DNA from: Micromonospora sp. CB01531
GTDB taxonomy: Bacteria; Actinomycetota; Actinomycetes; Mycobacteriales; Micromonosporaceae
Reading direction: 5' to 3'
Assembly (NCBI RefSeq): GCF_001905095.1
Contig: NZ_LWLS01000127.1
Coordinates: 124,001-188,000, forward strand
Length of the DNA: 64,000 nt
The position numbers and the translations under genes are program-made. The notes under the pieces were generated by a model. That model saw only the letters and a program-made list of their open reading frames with translations. It was not told where the DNA came from and did not search any database. Of the stretch, positions 17,495 through 24,787 are shown piece by piece; within the stretch, counting starts at the first letter, position 1, and every line of letters starts with the position of its first letter.

Positions 17495-18109
17495 ATGACC
17501 ATGACCCAGGCGGTGCCGGTGACCGTCGCCGTAGCCCGACGCGCCGATCCCGCGCGTACCGGCGAGATGGTGGCGTGGATGCGGGCCGGCACGGCGCTGG
17601 CGGAGAGCTTCCCCGGCTTCCTCGGCGCGGGTTTCGTGCAGAGCGCGCCCGGGTCGCCCGAGTGGCATGTGATGTACCGGTTCGCCGACGACGAGACGCT
17701 GCGCCGCTGGGAGGAGTCGCCGCAGCGGCACTGGTGGCTGAGCTCGGCGCAGGGCATCGTCGAGCACACCCGGGTTGAGCGCCGCACCGGCATCGAGGGC
17801 TGGTTCGACCCGCCGGTGGACCACGTGGTGGAGACGATCACCGGGGCCGAGGGCGCGCCGGCCGGGCCGACCAGCCCGCCGCGGTGGAAGCAGGCCGTGA
17901 CCATCTGGCTGGCGTTCTTCCCGCTGAGCCTCACCGCGACCCTGCTCACCGCCCGGTTCATCGCCGACGTGCCGCTCGCGGTGCGGACGCTGCTGATGAC
18001 GCTCTGCCTGACCCCGCTCATGACCTATCTGGTGCTGCCCCGGATCACCCGGGTCCTGCACTGGTGGCTGCACGGCCACCCCGCTCCGTGGCGGCGGGTA
18101 GCACGCTGA
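17495..18109 (+). CDS. Membrane-anchored antibiotic biosynthesis monooxygenase (ABM) domain protein
   Basis: 204 residues. Residues about 5-110 form an ABM ferredoxin-like domain (PVTVAVARRADPARTGEM, SFPGFLGAGF, EWHVMYRFADDETLRRWEES). The rest carries two membrane helices (AVTIWLAFFPLSLTATLL and TLLMTLCLTPLMTYLVLP) and a short basic tail. ABM proteins with C-terminal membrane helices are known but uncharacterised. GGAAGGA 7 nt upstream fixes the ATG at 17495. It is transcribed away from the small membrane gene and toward the EcsC gene. Confidence 0.85.
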   Translation: MTMTQAVPVTVAVARRADPARTGEMVAWMRAGTALAESFPGFLGAGFVQSAPGSPEWHVMYRFADDETLRRWEESPQRHWWLSSAQGIVEHTRVERRTGIEGWFDPPVDHVVETITGAEGAPAGPTSPPRWKQAVTIWLAFFPLSLTATLLTARFIADVPLAVRTLLMTLCLTPLMTYLVLPRITRVLHWWLHGHPAPWRRVAR

Positions 18110-18169
18110 CGTCGGCCCGCCGGATCGCCGACCCGACTTCCCGAGGACGGTGCCGGGGAGCCGTCCCGG

Positions 18170-18892
18170 TCAGGGTTGGCGCTGCTCCGGCAGGCGCCGC
18201 GCCCCGCCCCGGTAAAGGGCCCGCGACCGGTCGGCGAGGTCCTTGGTGGCCGACGAGTTGGCCCAGGTGCCGAGGATGATCGCGGCACCGGGGACCAGCT
18301 TGGCGAAGAACCGCTTGGCCGCGCGTACCCCGGCCATCCGGGCCAGCCGTATGCCCAACTGGAGCATCACCTTGCCGAGCGGGCGCTCCCCGGCCATGCC
18401 GAACAGCGCCCCGGCGCGCTCCCGCCCCGCGGCCACCCCGAGCGCGAGCCGGGCGCTCTCGGCGACCTTGTGCACCTTCTGCAGCACCAGCAGGTCGGCG
18501 GCCCGGTCGGGATGCGCGGGATCGACGCCGTACGCGGCCGCCACGTGCAGGACCAGCCGGGCCTGGGTCCAGGCCAGCACCCCGACGTCGATCACCGCGC
18601 CCGGGAGCCCGGCCGCCCCGGAGACCGCGCCGGAGAGCCGGGCCCGGTTGACGAACCTGCGGACAGCCTGGGAGGCCAGCTCGTCGGCGACGATGTCGGG
18701 GCGCAGCGCGCGCTCCCGGGCGGCCCACTGCGCCGCCTCCGGCCCGAGCCGGCGTACGGCCTCCAGGGCCAGGTGCTCGGGGGCGTACTGCGGGTCGTCC
18801 CGCATCCGGTCCCAGAGCGTGGCCGGCAGCGCGTCGTGGGCGTCCTGCGGCGTGGGAACGGTGGACCCGCCGTCGACGGGTGAGTCGGTCAC
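18170..18892 (-). CDS. EcsC-family protein
   Basis: 240 residues. The family pattern is seen in RFVNRARLSGAVSGAAGLPG, IDVGVLAWTQARLVLHVAAA, YGVDPAHPDRAADLLVLQ and the late LVPGAAIILGTWANSSATKD. EcsC in Bacillus lies beside the EcsAB ABC exporter and affects secretion and competence; in actinobacteria EcsC proteins stand alone and their role is unknown. Several amphipathic helices suggest membrane association. GTG is chosen because GGGAG lies 6 nt upstream. A 47-residue gene precedes it on the same strand. Confidence 0.85.
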   Translation of the reverse strand: MTDSPVDGGSTVPTPQDAHDALPATLWDRMRDDPQYAPEHLALEAVRRLGPEAAQWAARERALRPDIVADELASQAVRRFVNRARLSGAVSGAAGLPGAVIDVGVLAWTQARLVLHVAAAYGVDPAHPDRAADLLVLQKVHKVAESARLALGVAAGRERAGALFGMAGERPLGKVMLQLGIRLARMAGVRAAKRFFAKLVPGAAIILGTWANSSATKDLADRSRALYRGGARRLPEQRQP

Positions 18893-18929
18893 GAGGGGCT
18901 CCCGGTGGTCGAGCTTGGGGGCGGACGGG

Positions 18930-19073
18930 TCAGCGACGGCGGGACAGCCGGGTGAGCAGCTGCCTGAGCCGGCGCTGGTTCTCCGGCTTGGCCAGCTCGC
19001 GCCGGCCGCGCTCGACCAGTTGCTGACCGCGGGGCGACCGCAGGAAGGCGGCGATCCGTTGCAACGGTGACAT
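18930..19073 (-). CDS. Small basic protein of 47 residues, unknown
   Basis: The reverse strand carries an ATG preceded by AGGAGG at 6 nt, one of the best ribosome sites in the window. It reads MSPLQRIAAFLRSPRGQQLV, then ERGRRELAKPENQRRLRQLL and TRLSRRR before a TGA. It is rich in Arg/Lys, has an amphipathic helix and no membrane segment. It lies 37 nt upstream of the EcsC gene on the same strand and is probably expressed with it. Short actinobacterial proteins with a similar FLRSPRGQ-type opening exist, but I cannot name a family. Confidence 0.65.
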   Translation of the reverse strand: MSPLQRIAAFLRSPRGQQLVERGRRELAKPENQRRLRQLLTRLSRRR

Positions 19074-19183
19074 GGCGTCCTCCTGTCCGCGGTCCCCACA
19101 TCATGTGTACCCGGGACCGACAAGCCACCGGTACCCGGGCCGGCCCTCCGGCAAGCGTCCACAGTGGTCGGTGATCCGCCCGG

Positions 19184-20077
19184 TCAGGTCAGGATCGCGT
19201 CGACGACCTCGGTGGCACGCCACTCGTGCTGGGCGTAAGCCCAGGGGAACGCGGAGACCTGCACGGCCTGGGCGGCATCGGTGAGCGCCATGTCCTGCCA
19301 GCCGGGGATCTGCACCAGCGCGGTGAGGAACTGCCTCGTGGCGTACGCGGGCTGCATCAGGTCGCGCACGGCCCCCCAGCCGCTGCTGGGGCGCTGCTGG
19401 AACAGCCCGACCGAGTCGTGGTCCCAGCCGATGGCCTGGTGCGGGTAGTTCTGCGACTCGGGCAGCACGCCGCTGGCGTAGTTGTAGAGGTTGCTCTCCT
19501 GCATGGCCGTGGCCACCGCGATGATCAGGCCACGGCGGGGCACGCCCATGGCCCGGCCGGCCTGGACGATGGCCTTGGCGTTGTCCATCTGGTCCTGGTC
19601 CAGTCCGGCCACCGGCACGATCCGCTTGGGCTTGGGCTTGGGCTTCGGCTTCTTGGTGGCCGGGGTGGTGGCCGGGGCAGCGGTCGAGGCGACCGGGGTG
19701 GGGGTCGGGGCGGCCGGGGCGGGGGTCTCGCGGGTCAGGCCGCGGGAGGCGGCGTCGGCGGCCGCACGCTGGGCGACCTCCTCGGACGGCGCGGTGGTGG
19801 CCGAACCGTCGACCGCGTCGGCGCCGACCTGGCTGACGCCGAGCAGGCCGAGGCAGCAGACCGCGCCGGTGGCGACCGCCAGCTTGGTGCGGCCCGGCCG
19901 GGGGGCGAGGGGGTTAGCGGCGTCCCCGAAACGGGTACGGAGGAAGCCGAAGGGGAAGCGTCGGGGGGCGGCCGGCTCAAGAGAACCGGTTGACCGAACG
20001 GTGGAGTTGGTATCGTCCGAACGGTCAGCCGAACCGCCGAGGCCGTGATGGTCGTCGAAGGTGCCGTCGTCACGCAT
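19184..20077 (-). CDS. Membrane-anchored lysozyme-fold cell wall protein
   Basis: 297 residues. A 65-residue cytoplasmic N-terminus is followed by one membrane helix (LAVATGAVCCLGLLGVSQVG), a Pro/Thr/Ala-rich wall-spanning stretch ending in a PK repeat (KKPKPKPKPKR) and a C-terminal domain of about 125 residues. That domain has IIAVATAMQESNLYNYASGV with a glutamate in the position of the lysozyme-fold acid, then WDHDSVGLFQQRPSSGWG and the YATRQFLTALVQIPGW motif. This domain is common in actinobacterial and phage tail cell wall enzymes. Peptidoglycan cleavage or binding is likely; activity is unproven because the second catalytic residue is not obvious. Confidence 0.75.
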   Translation of the reverse strand: MRDDGTFDDHHGLGGSADRSDDTNSTVRSTGSLEPAAPRRFPFGFLRTRFGDAANPLAPRPGRTKLAVATGAVCCLGLLGVSQVGADAVDGSATTAPSEEVAQRAAADAASRGLTRETPAPAAPTPTPVASTAAPATTPATKKPKPKPKPKRIVPVAGLDQDQMDNAKAIVQAGRAMGVPRRGLIIAVATAMQESNLYNYASGVLPESQNYPHQAIGWDHDSVGLFQQRPSSGWGAVRDLMQPAYATRQFLTALVQIPGWQDMALTDAAQAVQVSAFPWAYAQHEWRATEVVDAILT

Positions 20078-20506
20078 TCGACGAGGCTAGGCAGAAGGAC
20101 GGCTGATCACCCACGGTGATCTGGTGGCCCTCGTCACACTTTGCCCCGCCCAAATGGGGCGTGCGGCCGGGGTTGGCATCAGGACGGGCCAACCCTCGCA
20201 GAACGGTAGAACCTCAGGCCGGTTACGAGGCGGGCGGCCCCGGGCAGGAACCTCGCCGACGCCCGCAGGCCCGCCCACGATCGACTAACTCGTCCTTTCG
20301 GCCGACCCTCCATTGGTCCGTTTCCCGGACGATGGAGCAAGATCAGCGGATTCGCCCCGATCTGCTCCCCACCGTCGCCGAATCGTGATCATTATTTCGG
20401 GGTGCAGCCGGCCCCTAACGGAATGGACCACGCCAGCCGGTACGTTTTGCCGAACGGGATGGTCGTGCCACCACCCGTACGCGCGTTCCCAGGGAGGTCC
20501 GAACCG
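20078..20506. other. Intergenic region of 429 nt, divergent promoters
   Basis: No coding sequence is supported. It holds the upstream regions of the divergent lysozyme-fold and PAC2 genes. A hairpin with 7-bp arms (GGGTTGG/CCAACCC, 20170-20176 and 20189-20195) is present. The stretch near 20386-20402 (GTGATCATTATTTCGG) is unusually AT-rich and could hold a promoter. An in-frame ATG at 20402 would extend PAC2 into this region. Confidence 0.5.
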
Positions 20507-21427
20507 GTGCTCGACCCACACGAGCTCTACGAACTCACCGATGATCTGCCCGGCCTCGGTCAACCCGTGCTGATCCAGGCGCTCACCGGCTTCGTCGACG
20601 CCGGCAGCGCCACCCGGCTGGCCCGGGAGCAGCTGCTCACCTCCCTTGAGGCGCGGCCGGTGGCCCGCTTCGACATCGACCAGATGTTCGACTACCGCTC
20701 CCGCCGGCCGGTGATGACCTTCGCCGAGGACCACTGGGCCGACTACGACGCCCCGGCGCTGGAGCTGCACCTGCTGCGCGACGACGACGAGACCCCGTTC
20801 CTGCTGCTCACCGGCCCGGAGCCGGACCTGCAGTGGGAGCGCTTCGTGGCCGCAGTCGCCGGCCTGGCCACCCGGCTCGACGTCCGGCTCACCGTCGGGC
20901 TCAACTCCATCCCGATGGCGGTGCCGCACACCCGGCCCAGCGGCGTCACCGCGCACGCCACCCGGCGCGAGCTGATCGCCGGCTACGAGCCGTGGCTCCA
21001 GCGGGTCCAGGTGCCCGGCAGCGTCGGCCACCTGCTGGAGTACCGCCTCGGCGAGCAGGGTCGGGATGCCCTCGGCTTCGCCGCGCACGTGCCGCACTAC
21101 GTCGCCCAGACCGAGTATCCGGCCGCCGCCGAGGCGCTGCTCGCCGCGGTGTCCCGCAGCACCGGGCTGCTGCTGCCCCGGGACGGCCTGCGGGCCGCCG
21201 CGGAGGTGGTCCGGGTGGAGATCGACCGCCAGGTCGCCCAGACCGAGGAGGCGGCGACCCTGGTCCAGGCCCTGGAGGAGCAGTACGACACGTTCGCCCG
21301 GGGCCGCGGCGAGAAGAACCTGCTGGCCGCCGAGACCGGCCCGCTGCCCACGGCCGACGAGCTCGGTGCCGAACTGGAGCGTTTCCTCGCCGAACAGACC
21401 CACCCAGGAGATACGCCGGAACGCTGA
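20507..21427 (+). CDS. PAC2 family (proteasome assembly chaperone-like) protein
   Basis: 306 residues. The PAC2 pattern is visible in LIQALTGFVDAGSATRLARE, FDIDQMFDYRSRRPVMTF, LLLTGPEPDLQWERFVAAVA and GLNSIPMAVPHTRPSGVTAH. These proteins belong to the family of eukaryotic proteasome assembly chaperone 2; in actinobacteria they accompany the 20S proteasome lineage but need not be near its genes. The C-terminal third is helical and acidic. GTG at 20507 is preceded by AGGGAGG, an excellent ribosome site; an ATG at 20402 would add 35 residues. The 3' end of the gene is partly duplicated downstream. Confidence 0.9.
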   Translation: MLDPHELYELTDDLPGLGQPVLIQALTGFVDAGSATRLAREQLLTSLEARPVARFDIDQMFDYRSRRPVMTFAEDHWADYDAPALELHLLRDDDETPFLLLTGPEPDLQWERFVAAVAGLATRLDVRLTVGLNSIPMAVPHTRPSGVTAHATRRELIAGYEPWLQRVQVPGSVGHLLEYRLGEQGRDALGFAAHVPHYVAQTEYPAAAEALLAAVSRSTGLLLPRDGLRAAAEVVRVEIDRQVAQTEEAATLVQALEEQYDTFARGRGEKNLLAAETGPLPTADELGAELERFLAEQTHPGDTPER

Positions 21428-21485
21428 CCCCGCAGCCGAACAGACCCGACCCACGAACCAGCGAGACACCCCGGAACGCTGACCC
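21389..21485 (+). repeat. Partial tandem duplication of the PAC2 3' end
   Basis: GCCGAACAGACCC...CCGGAACGCTGACCC occurs at 21389-21430, containing the PAC2 stop, and again at 21435-21485 with a short insertion and several changes. It looks like an old tandem duplication that left a copy of the last dozen codons and the stop in the gap before exonuclease III. Confidence 0.75.
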
Positions 21486-21507
21486 GGCGCGGCGGCCGGT
21501 GATACGG

Positions 21508-21513
21508 CAGGCT
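21508..21513 (+). promoter_or_regulatory. Putative -10 (CAGGCT) for the exonuclease III gene
   Basis: CAGGCT ends 6 nt before the ATG and there is no Shine-Dalgarno, matching the leaderless pattern seen at neighbouring genes. Confidence 0.3.
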
Positions 21514-21519
21514 GGACCC

Positions 21520-22317
21520 ATGCGCCTGGCGACCTGGAACGTCAACTCGGTGAAGGCCCGGCTGCCCCGGCTGCTGGACTGGCTGGCCACCACCAAGCCC
21601 GACGTCGTCTGCCTGCAGGAGACCAAATGCCCCGACGGGGCATTCCCGGTCGCCGAGGTGGGCGAGCTGGGCTACGAGGCGGCCAGCCACAGCGACGGCC
21701 GGTGGAACGGGGTGGCCATCCTGTCCCGGGTCGGGCTGGCCGACGTCGCGGTCGGCTTCCCCGGCGAGCCGGGGTTCCCCCTGCCCGAGGCCCGGGCCCT
21801 CTCGGCCACCTGCGACGGGCTGCGGGTCTGGTCGGTGTACGTGCCGAACGGCCGGTCCCCCGACGACCCGCACTACGCGTACAAGCTGGCCTGGCTGGCG
21901 GCGCTGCGGGACGCGTTGGAGCCCGAGCTGGTCGGCGCCCTGCCGCTGGCGGTCTGCGGCGACTTCAACGTCGCCCCGACCGACGCCGACGTCTGGGACC
22001 CGGCGCTCTTCGTCACCTCCACCCACGTCACCCCGGCCGAGCGGGCCGCCTTGGCCGCGCTGCACGACCTCGGGCTCAGCGACGTGGTGCCCACCCCGAT
22101 GAAGGGCCCGCACCCGTTCACCTACTGGGACTACCGGGCCGGCATGTTCCACCAGAACAAGGGCATGCGGATCGACCTGGTGTACGCCTCGGCGCCATTC
22201 GTCCGCGCGGTCCGCTCCGCGTACGTGGATCGGGAGGCGCGCAAGGGCAAGGGCCCCTCCGACCATGCGCCGATCGTGGTCGACGCGGACCTGGTGCCGG
22301 CCGTCGAGACGTTCTGA
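21520..22317 (+). CDS. xthA: Exodeoxyribonuclease III (Xth)
   Basis: 265 residues, the normal length. Catalytic blocks of the AP-endonuclease/EEP fold: MRLATWNVNSVKARLPRLLD (metal Asn), VVCLQETKCPDGAFPVAEVG (Glu), VYVPNGRSPDDPHYAYKLAW (Tyr), VCGDFNVAPTDADVWDP (Asp/Asn), MRIDLVYAS and the terminal GPSDHAPIVVD (catalytic Asp-His). It cleaves abasic sites and degrades 3' ends in base excision repair. The next gene, mhuD, starts 19 nt after its stop. Confidence 0.95.
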   Translation: MRLATWNVNSVKARLPRLLDWLATTKPDVVCLQETKCPDGAFPVAEVGELGYEAASHSDGRWNGVAILSRVGLADVAVGFPGEPGFPLPEARALSATCDGLRVWSVYVPNGRSPDDPHYAYKLAWLAALRDALEPELVGALPLAVCGDFNVAPTDADVWDPALFVTSTHVTPAERAALAALHDLGLSDVVPTPMKGPHPFTYWDYRAGMFHQNKGMRIDLVYASAPFVRAVRSAYVDREARKGKGPSDHAPIVVDADLVPAVETF

Positions 22318-22323
22318 ACCCCG

Positions 22324-22329
22324 TAGGCT
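22324..22329 (+). promoter_or_regulatory. Putative -10 (TAGGCT) for leaderless mhuD
   Basis: TAGGCT ends 7 nt before the mhuD ATG, directly after the exonuclease stop; no ribosome site is present. mhuD would then have its own start in addition to any read-through. Confidence 0.4.
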
Positions 22330-22336
22330 GAAACGC

Positions 22337-22657
22337 ATGGCAGTGGTGAAGATCAACGCGATCGACGTCCCGACCGGCGCGGGCGAGGAGCTGGAGAAGC
22401 GGTTCGCCGCCCGGGCCGGCGCGGTGGAGAACTCGCCCGGCTTCCTCGGCTTCGAGCTGCTCCGCCCGGTCGCCGGAGAGAACCGCTACTTCGTCTACAC
22501 CCGTTGGGAGTCCGAGGAGGCGTACCAGGCGTGGGCGCAGGGGCCGTCCCGGGCCGCGCACGCCGGTGGCGCGGGCGGCGAGCCGCGCAAGCCGGTCGCC
22601 ACCGGGGCCACGCTGCTGGAGTTCGAGGTGGTCCAGCAGGTCCCCGGCAAGAGCTGA
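22337..22657 (+). CDS. mhuD: MhuD-type heme-degrading monooxygenase
   Basis: 106 residues, one ABM/IsdG domain. The sequence follows Mycobacterium tuberculosis MhuD closely: VVKINAIDVPTGAGEELEKR, AVENSPGFLGFELLRPVAGE, YFVYTRWESEEAYQAW and a late ATGATLLEFEVV. The residues that bind and distort heme in MhuD, Asn7, Trp66 and His75, fall at the same numbers here. MhuD-type enzymes open heme to mycobilins and release iron without freeing CO. That gives a cytosolic iron source that would complement the siderophore operon at 30-34 kb. An insertion of a few residues (GGAGGEPR) follows the heme histidine. Confidence 0.93.
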   Translation: MAVVKINAIDVPTGAGEELEKRFAARAGAVENSPGFLGFELLRPVAGENRYFVYTRWESEEAYQAWAQGPSRAAHAGGAGGEPRKPVATGATLLEFEVVQQVPGKS

Positions 22658-22868
22658 CCCGGCAGCGCCGCCGGTGCCCGACGTCCTACTGGGCCCCTGC
22701 CCCAGCGGCGGCGAGCCGGCGTTGCTTGTCTTCCGGGTCGATGCGGCGGCCGTACGGGAGATCATGGCAGCCGACCCTCCTACACCGCTCTTGGCGTGAC
22801 CGTCGTGTCGCGGCGCCCGTGGCGGCCGGTGGTCGGAACCGGTTGACCGGGCGCGGCATGATGCCGGC

Positions 22869-23285
22869 ATGACGCGTCCACCTGTGCGCAGTCGCCTGCT
22901 CGGCTGGCTGGTCGGCTCGGCCGTGGGTGGCCTGCTGCTCGCGCTGCCGGACACCGGGCCCCGGCTGTTCTCGTTCAGCCGTACGCACGGGCCCTCTGCG
23001 GCGGACCTGGTCGGGATGGTCGTCGTGGTCGTCGCGTGGCTGCCGGTCGGTTGGCTGATCTGGCGGCACCGGCGGGCCCTGCCCGGCCGGACCGGCCGGC
23101 TGGCGGCCGGTCTGGCGCTGGTCGGCGTCGCGCTGCTGACCGTCACGATCCGCGCCGACCTCGGGCTGTGGTGGCTGCTCGCGGTCGCGCTGCTGGTGGC
23201 CGCCCAGCTGATCGCGCTCGCGTCGATCGCCCGCCGGTCCCCCGGCGGTGGCGGCGACGCGGCCGGTGCCCCGGCACCGGGCTGA
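22869..23285 (+). CDS. Four-helix membrane protein, unknown
   Basis: 138 residues with four hydrophobic segments (LLGWLVGSAVGGLLLALP, LVGMVVVVVAWLPVGWLIW, RLAAGLALVGVALLTVTI and LWWLLAVALLVAAQLIALAS) and a Gly/Ala/Pro-rich tail. No motif is recognised. It is convergent with the sortase gene (11-nt gap). The 211-nt gap before it shows nothing I can support. Confidence 0.75.
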   Translation: MTRPPVRSRLLGWLVGSAVGGLLLALPDTGPRLFSFSRTHGPSAADLVGMVVVVVAWLPVGWLIWRHRRALPGRTGRLAAGLALVGVALLTVTIRADLGLWWLLAVALLVAAQLIALASIARRSPGGGGDAAGAPAPG

Positions 23286-23296
23286 TCGGGGAACGG

Positions 23297-23971
23297 TCAG
23301 GTTTCGCGGGTGCCGGCCAGCGAGGCGAAGGCGATGATGTTGTCCGCGTAGCCGGCCCGCCCACCGAGCCACTCGCCGCCGCAGGTGATCAGGCGCAGCC
23401 CGGGCGGGCCGTCGTCGCCGTAGACCCGGTCGGCGGGGAGGTTGGCCTTGTCGAAGTGCTCGACGGTGTCGACCGTGAAGGTGACGACGCTGTGGTCGGC
23501 GCGGGTCACCTCGATCCGGTCCCCCGGCTTGAGCTCGCGCAGGTGGTAGAAGACCGCCGGGCCGCTCTTCGTGTCCACGTGCCCGACGATGATCGCCCGG
23601 CCCGGCTCGCCCGGGACCGGGCCGCGGTCGTACCAGCCGGTCTGGTTGTGCTGGCTCAGCGGCGGTACGTCCACCGAGCCGTCCTTCGCCTGCCCGACCG
23701 GCGTGATCGGTGCGGTCACCTTGATCGCCGGCACGGCGAGGCTCACCGGCCGGCTGGCCGTCGCCGGCGCCCGCGCCGATTCGTCGGCGCGCTGCGTCGG
23801 CCCGGCGGCCGCGTCCACCCAGTCGAACGGCCCGGCGGCGCGGCCCAGCCCGGCCCCGGTGGCGAAGACCCCGACCAGCACCAGCACCACGGCGAGCGGC
23901 GTGGACCACGGTCTACGCCCCGTGCCGGTCACCGACCGGGCGGTCGGCTGGGGGGCGGGATGCGCGGTCAT
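23297..23971 (-). CDS. Class F sortase
   Basis: 224 residues. After a basic N-terminus and one membrane helix (STPLAVVLVLVGVFATGAGL) the sortase barrel begins at SRPVSLAVPAIKVTAPITPV. The catalytic triad is readable: His131 in IIVGHVDTKSGPAVFYHL, Cys197 in LRLITCGGEW and Arg205 in GGRAGYADN. PLSQHNQTGWYDRGPVPGEP is typical of class F, the actinobacterial sortases whose substrates are mostly unknown. The ATG lies 8 nt after the stop of the upstream surface protein gene, so the two form an operon. Confidence 0.92.
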   Translation of the reverse strand: MTAHPAPQPTARSVTGTGRRPWSTPLAVVLVLVGVFATGAGLGRAAGPFDWVDAAAGPTQRADESARAPATASRPVSLAVPAIKVTAPITPVGQAKDGSVDVPPLSQHNQTGWYDRGPVPGEPGRAIIVGHVDTKSGPAVFYHLRELKPGDRIEVTRADHSVVTFTVDTVEHFDKANLPADRVYGDDGPPGLRLITCGGEWLGGRAGYADNIIAFASLAGTRET

Positions 23972-23979
23972 GGCGAGCG

Positions 23980-24573
23980 TCAGCGGCGGGCCATCCGGGG
24001 CCGGCGGGCGGCCGCCACGCCGACCACCGCCCCGGCGACGGTCAACGCCAGCCCGACCGGCACCAGCAGCCCACCGAGCCCGATCCCGGCGGTGCCGCCG
24101 AACCCGGTCGCCGGCCCGCGGCTGGGCGGCGCGGCGGTACGGCTGGGCGTGGCCTTGACCACCTGGAGCATGGTCGACGCGGTCTGCCCGCTGGGGCACT
24201 CCAGCTTGACCCGGTAGTTGCCCGGACGGGTGCGCTCCCGGACCATCGGCGAGGCGGTGAGCAGCCCGCGCTGGGGCTGCACCTGGACCCGGCCGAAGGC
24301 GTCGGAGACCACGATCGCCGGCACCGAGTTGTCCCGGCAGCTCGCGCGGATGCCGACCAGGAAACCGGCCTGCACCGTGCTCGGGGTGACCTCGACGAAG
24401 ACCAGGTCGACCGGCTCCGGTTGCTGCTGGCCCTGATCCGGTGGATCGGTCGGCCCGGCGACGAGCGCGCCGGGTGGCGGGGCGGCCAGGGCGGGGACCG
24501 CGCCGAGCAGTGGGGCGGCGCACGCGGCGGCGGCCACGATCAGCATCGCCCCGCGTCGCGTGACTGACACCAT
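23980..24573 (-). CDS. Secreted protein with degenerate sorting signal, likely sortase F partner
   Basis: 197 residues. A signal peptide (RRGAMLIVAAAACAAPLLGA, then ALA) leads to an extracellular beta-rich domain with a cysteine pair (RASCRDNSVPAIVVSDAFGR and VKLECPSGQTAS). The end reads RGPATGFGGTAGIGLGG, a hydrophobic helix and RRPRMARR. That layout, a short PATG motif, a membrane helix and a positive tail, is that of an LPXTG-type sorting signal whose first residue is not Leu. Being directly upstream of the class F sortase it is probably the substrate or a helper. GAAAGGGG precedes the ATG. Confidence 0.8.
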   Translation of the reverse strand: MVSVTRRGAMLIVAAAACAAPLLGAVPALAAPPPGALVAGPTDPPDQGQQQPEPVDLVFVEVTPSTVQAGFLVGIRASCRDNSVPAIVVSDAFGRVQVQPQRGLLTASPMVRERTRPGNYRVKLECPSGQTASTMLQVVKATPSRTAAPPSRGPATGFGGTAGIGLGGLLVPVGLALTVAGAVVGVAAARRPRMARR

Positions 24574-24587
24574 GACCCCTTTCGCGC

Positions 24588-24676
24588 TCCGACAACTCCA
24601 GCTCGGCGCGTCTGACGCCGCGCCGCGACCTGGAGCCGTCGTCCGACAACTCCAGCTTGGCGACCTGGAGGCGTCG
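24588..24676. repeat. Imperfect duplicated hairpin-forming repeat
   Basis: TCCGACAACTCCAGCTYGGC occurs at 24588 and 24642; CGACCTGGAGSCGTCG follows each (24627 and 24661). CTCCAG pairs with CTGGAG, so each copy can fold into a stem, the first with a longer inner stem. It lies in the gap between the divergent surface protein and trmB genes, so it is not a simple terminator. Confidence 0.65.
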
Positions 24677-24787
24677 CGTCGGCGGTGTCGGTCGGCGGGC
24701 CGTCCGTCCTGCCGTGGATGAATCGTCTCACCCCCGGTCGCACATCACATCCGTTCCGCGGCGGCGGTCGCGTACGCTCGGGTCGCT

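Noticed and set aside
20087-20300. Possible c-di-AMP (ydaO) riboswitch before the lysozyme-fold gene
   Set aside because: Such genes often have one, but the conserved blocks of the riboswitch are not found on the reverse strand here.
22566-22799. 77-codon open frame overlapping mhuD
   Set aside because: Its first part is mhuD in another frame and the rest has no support.
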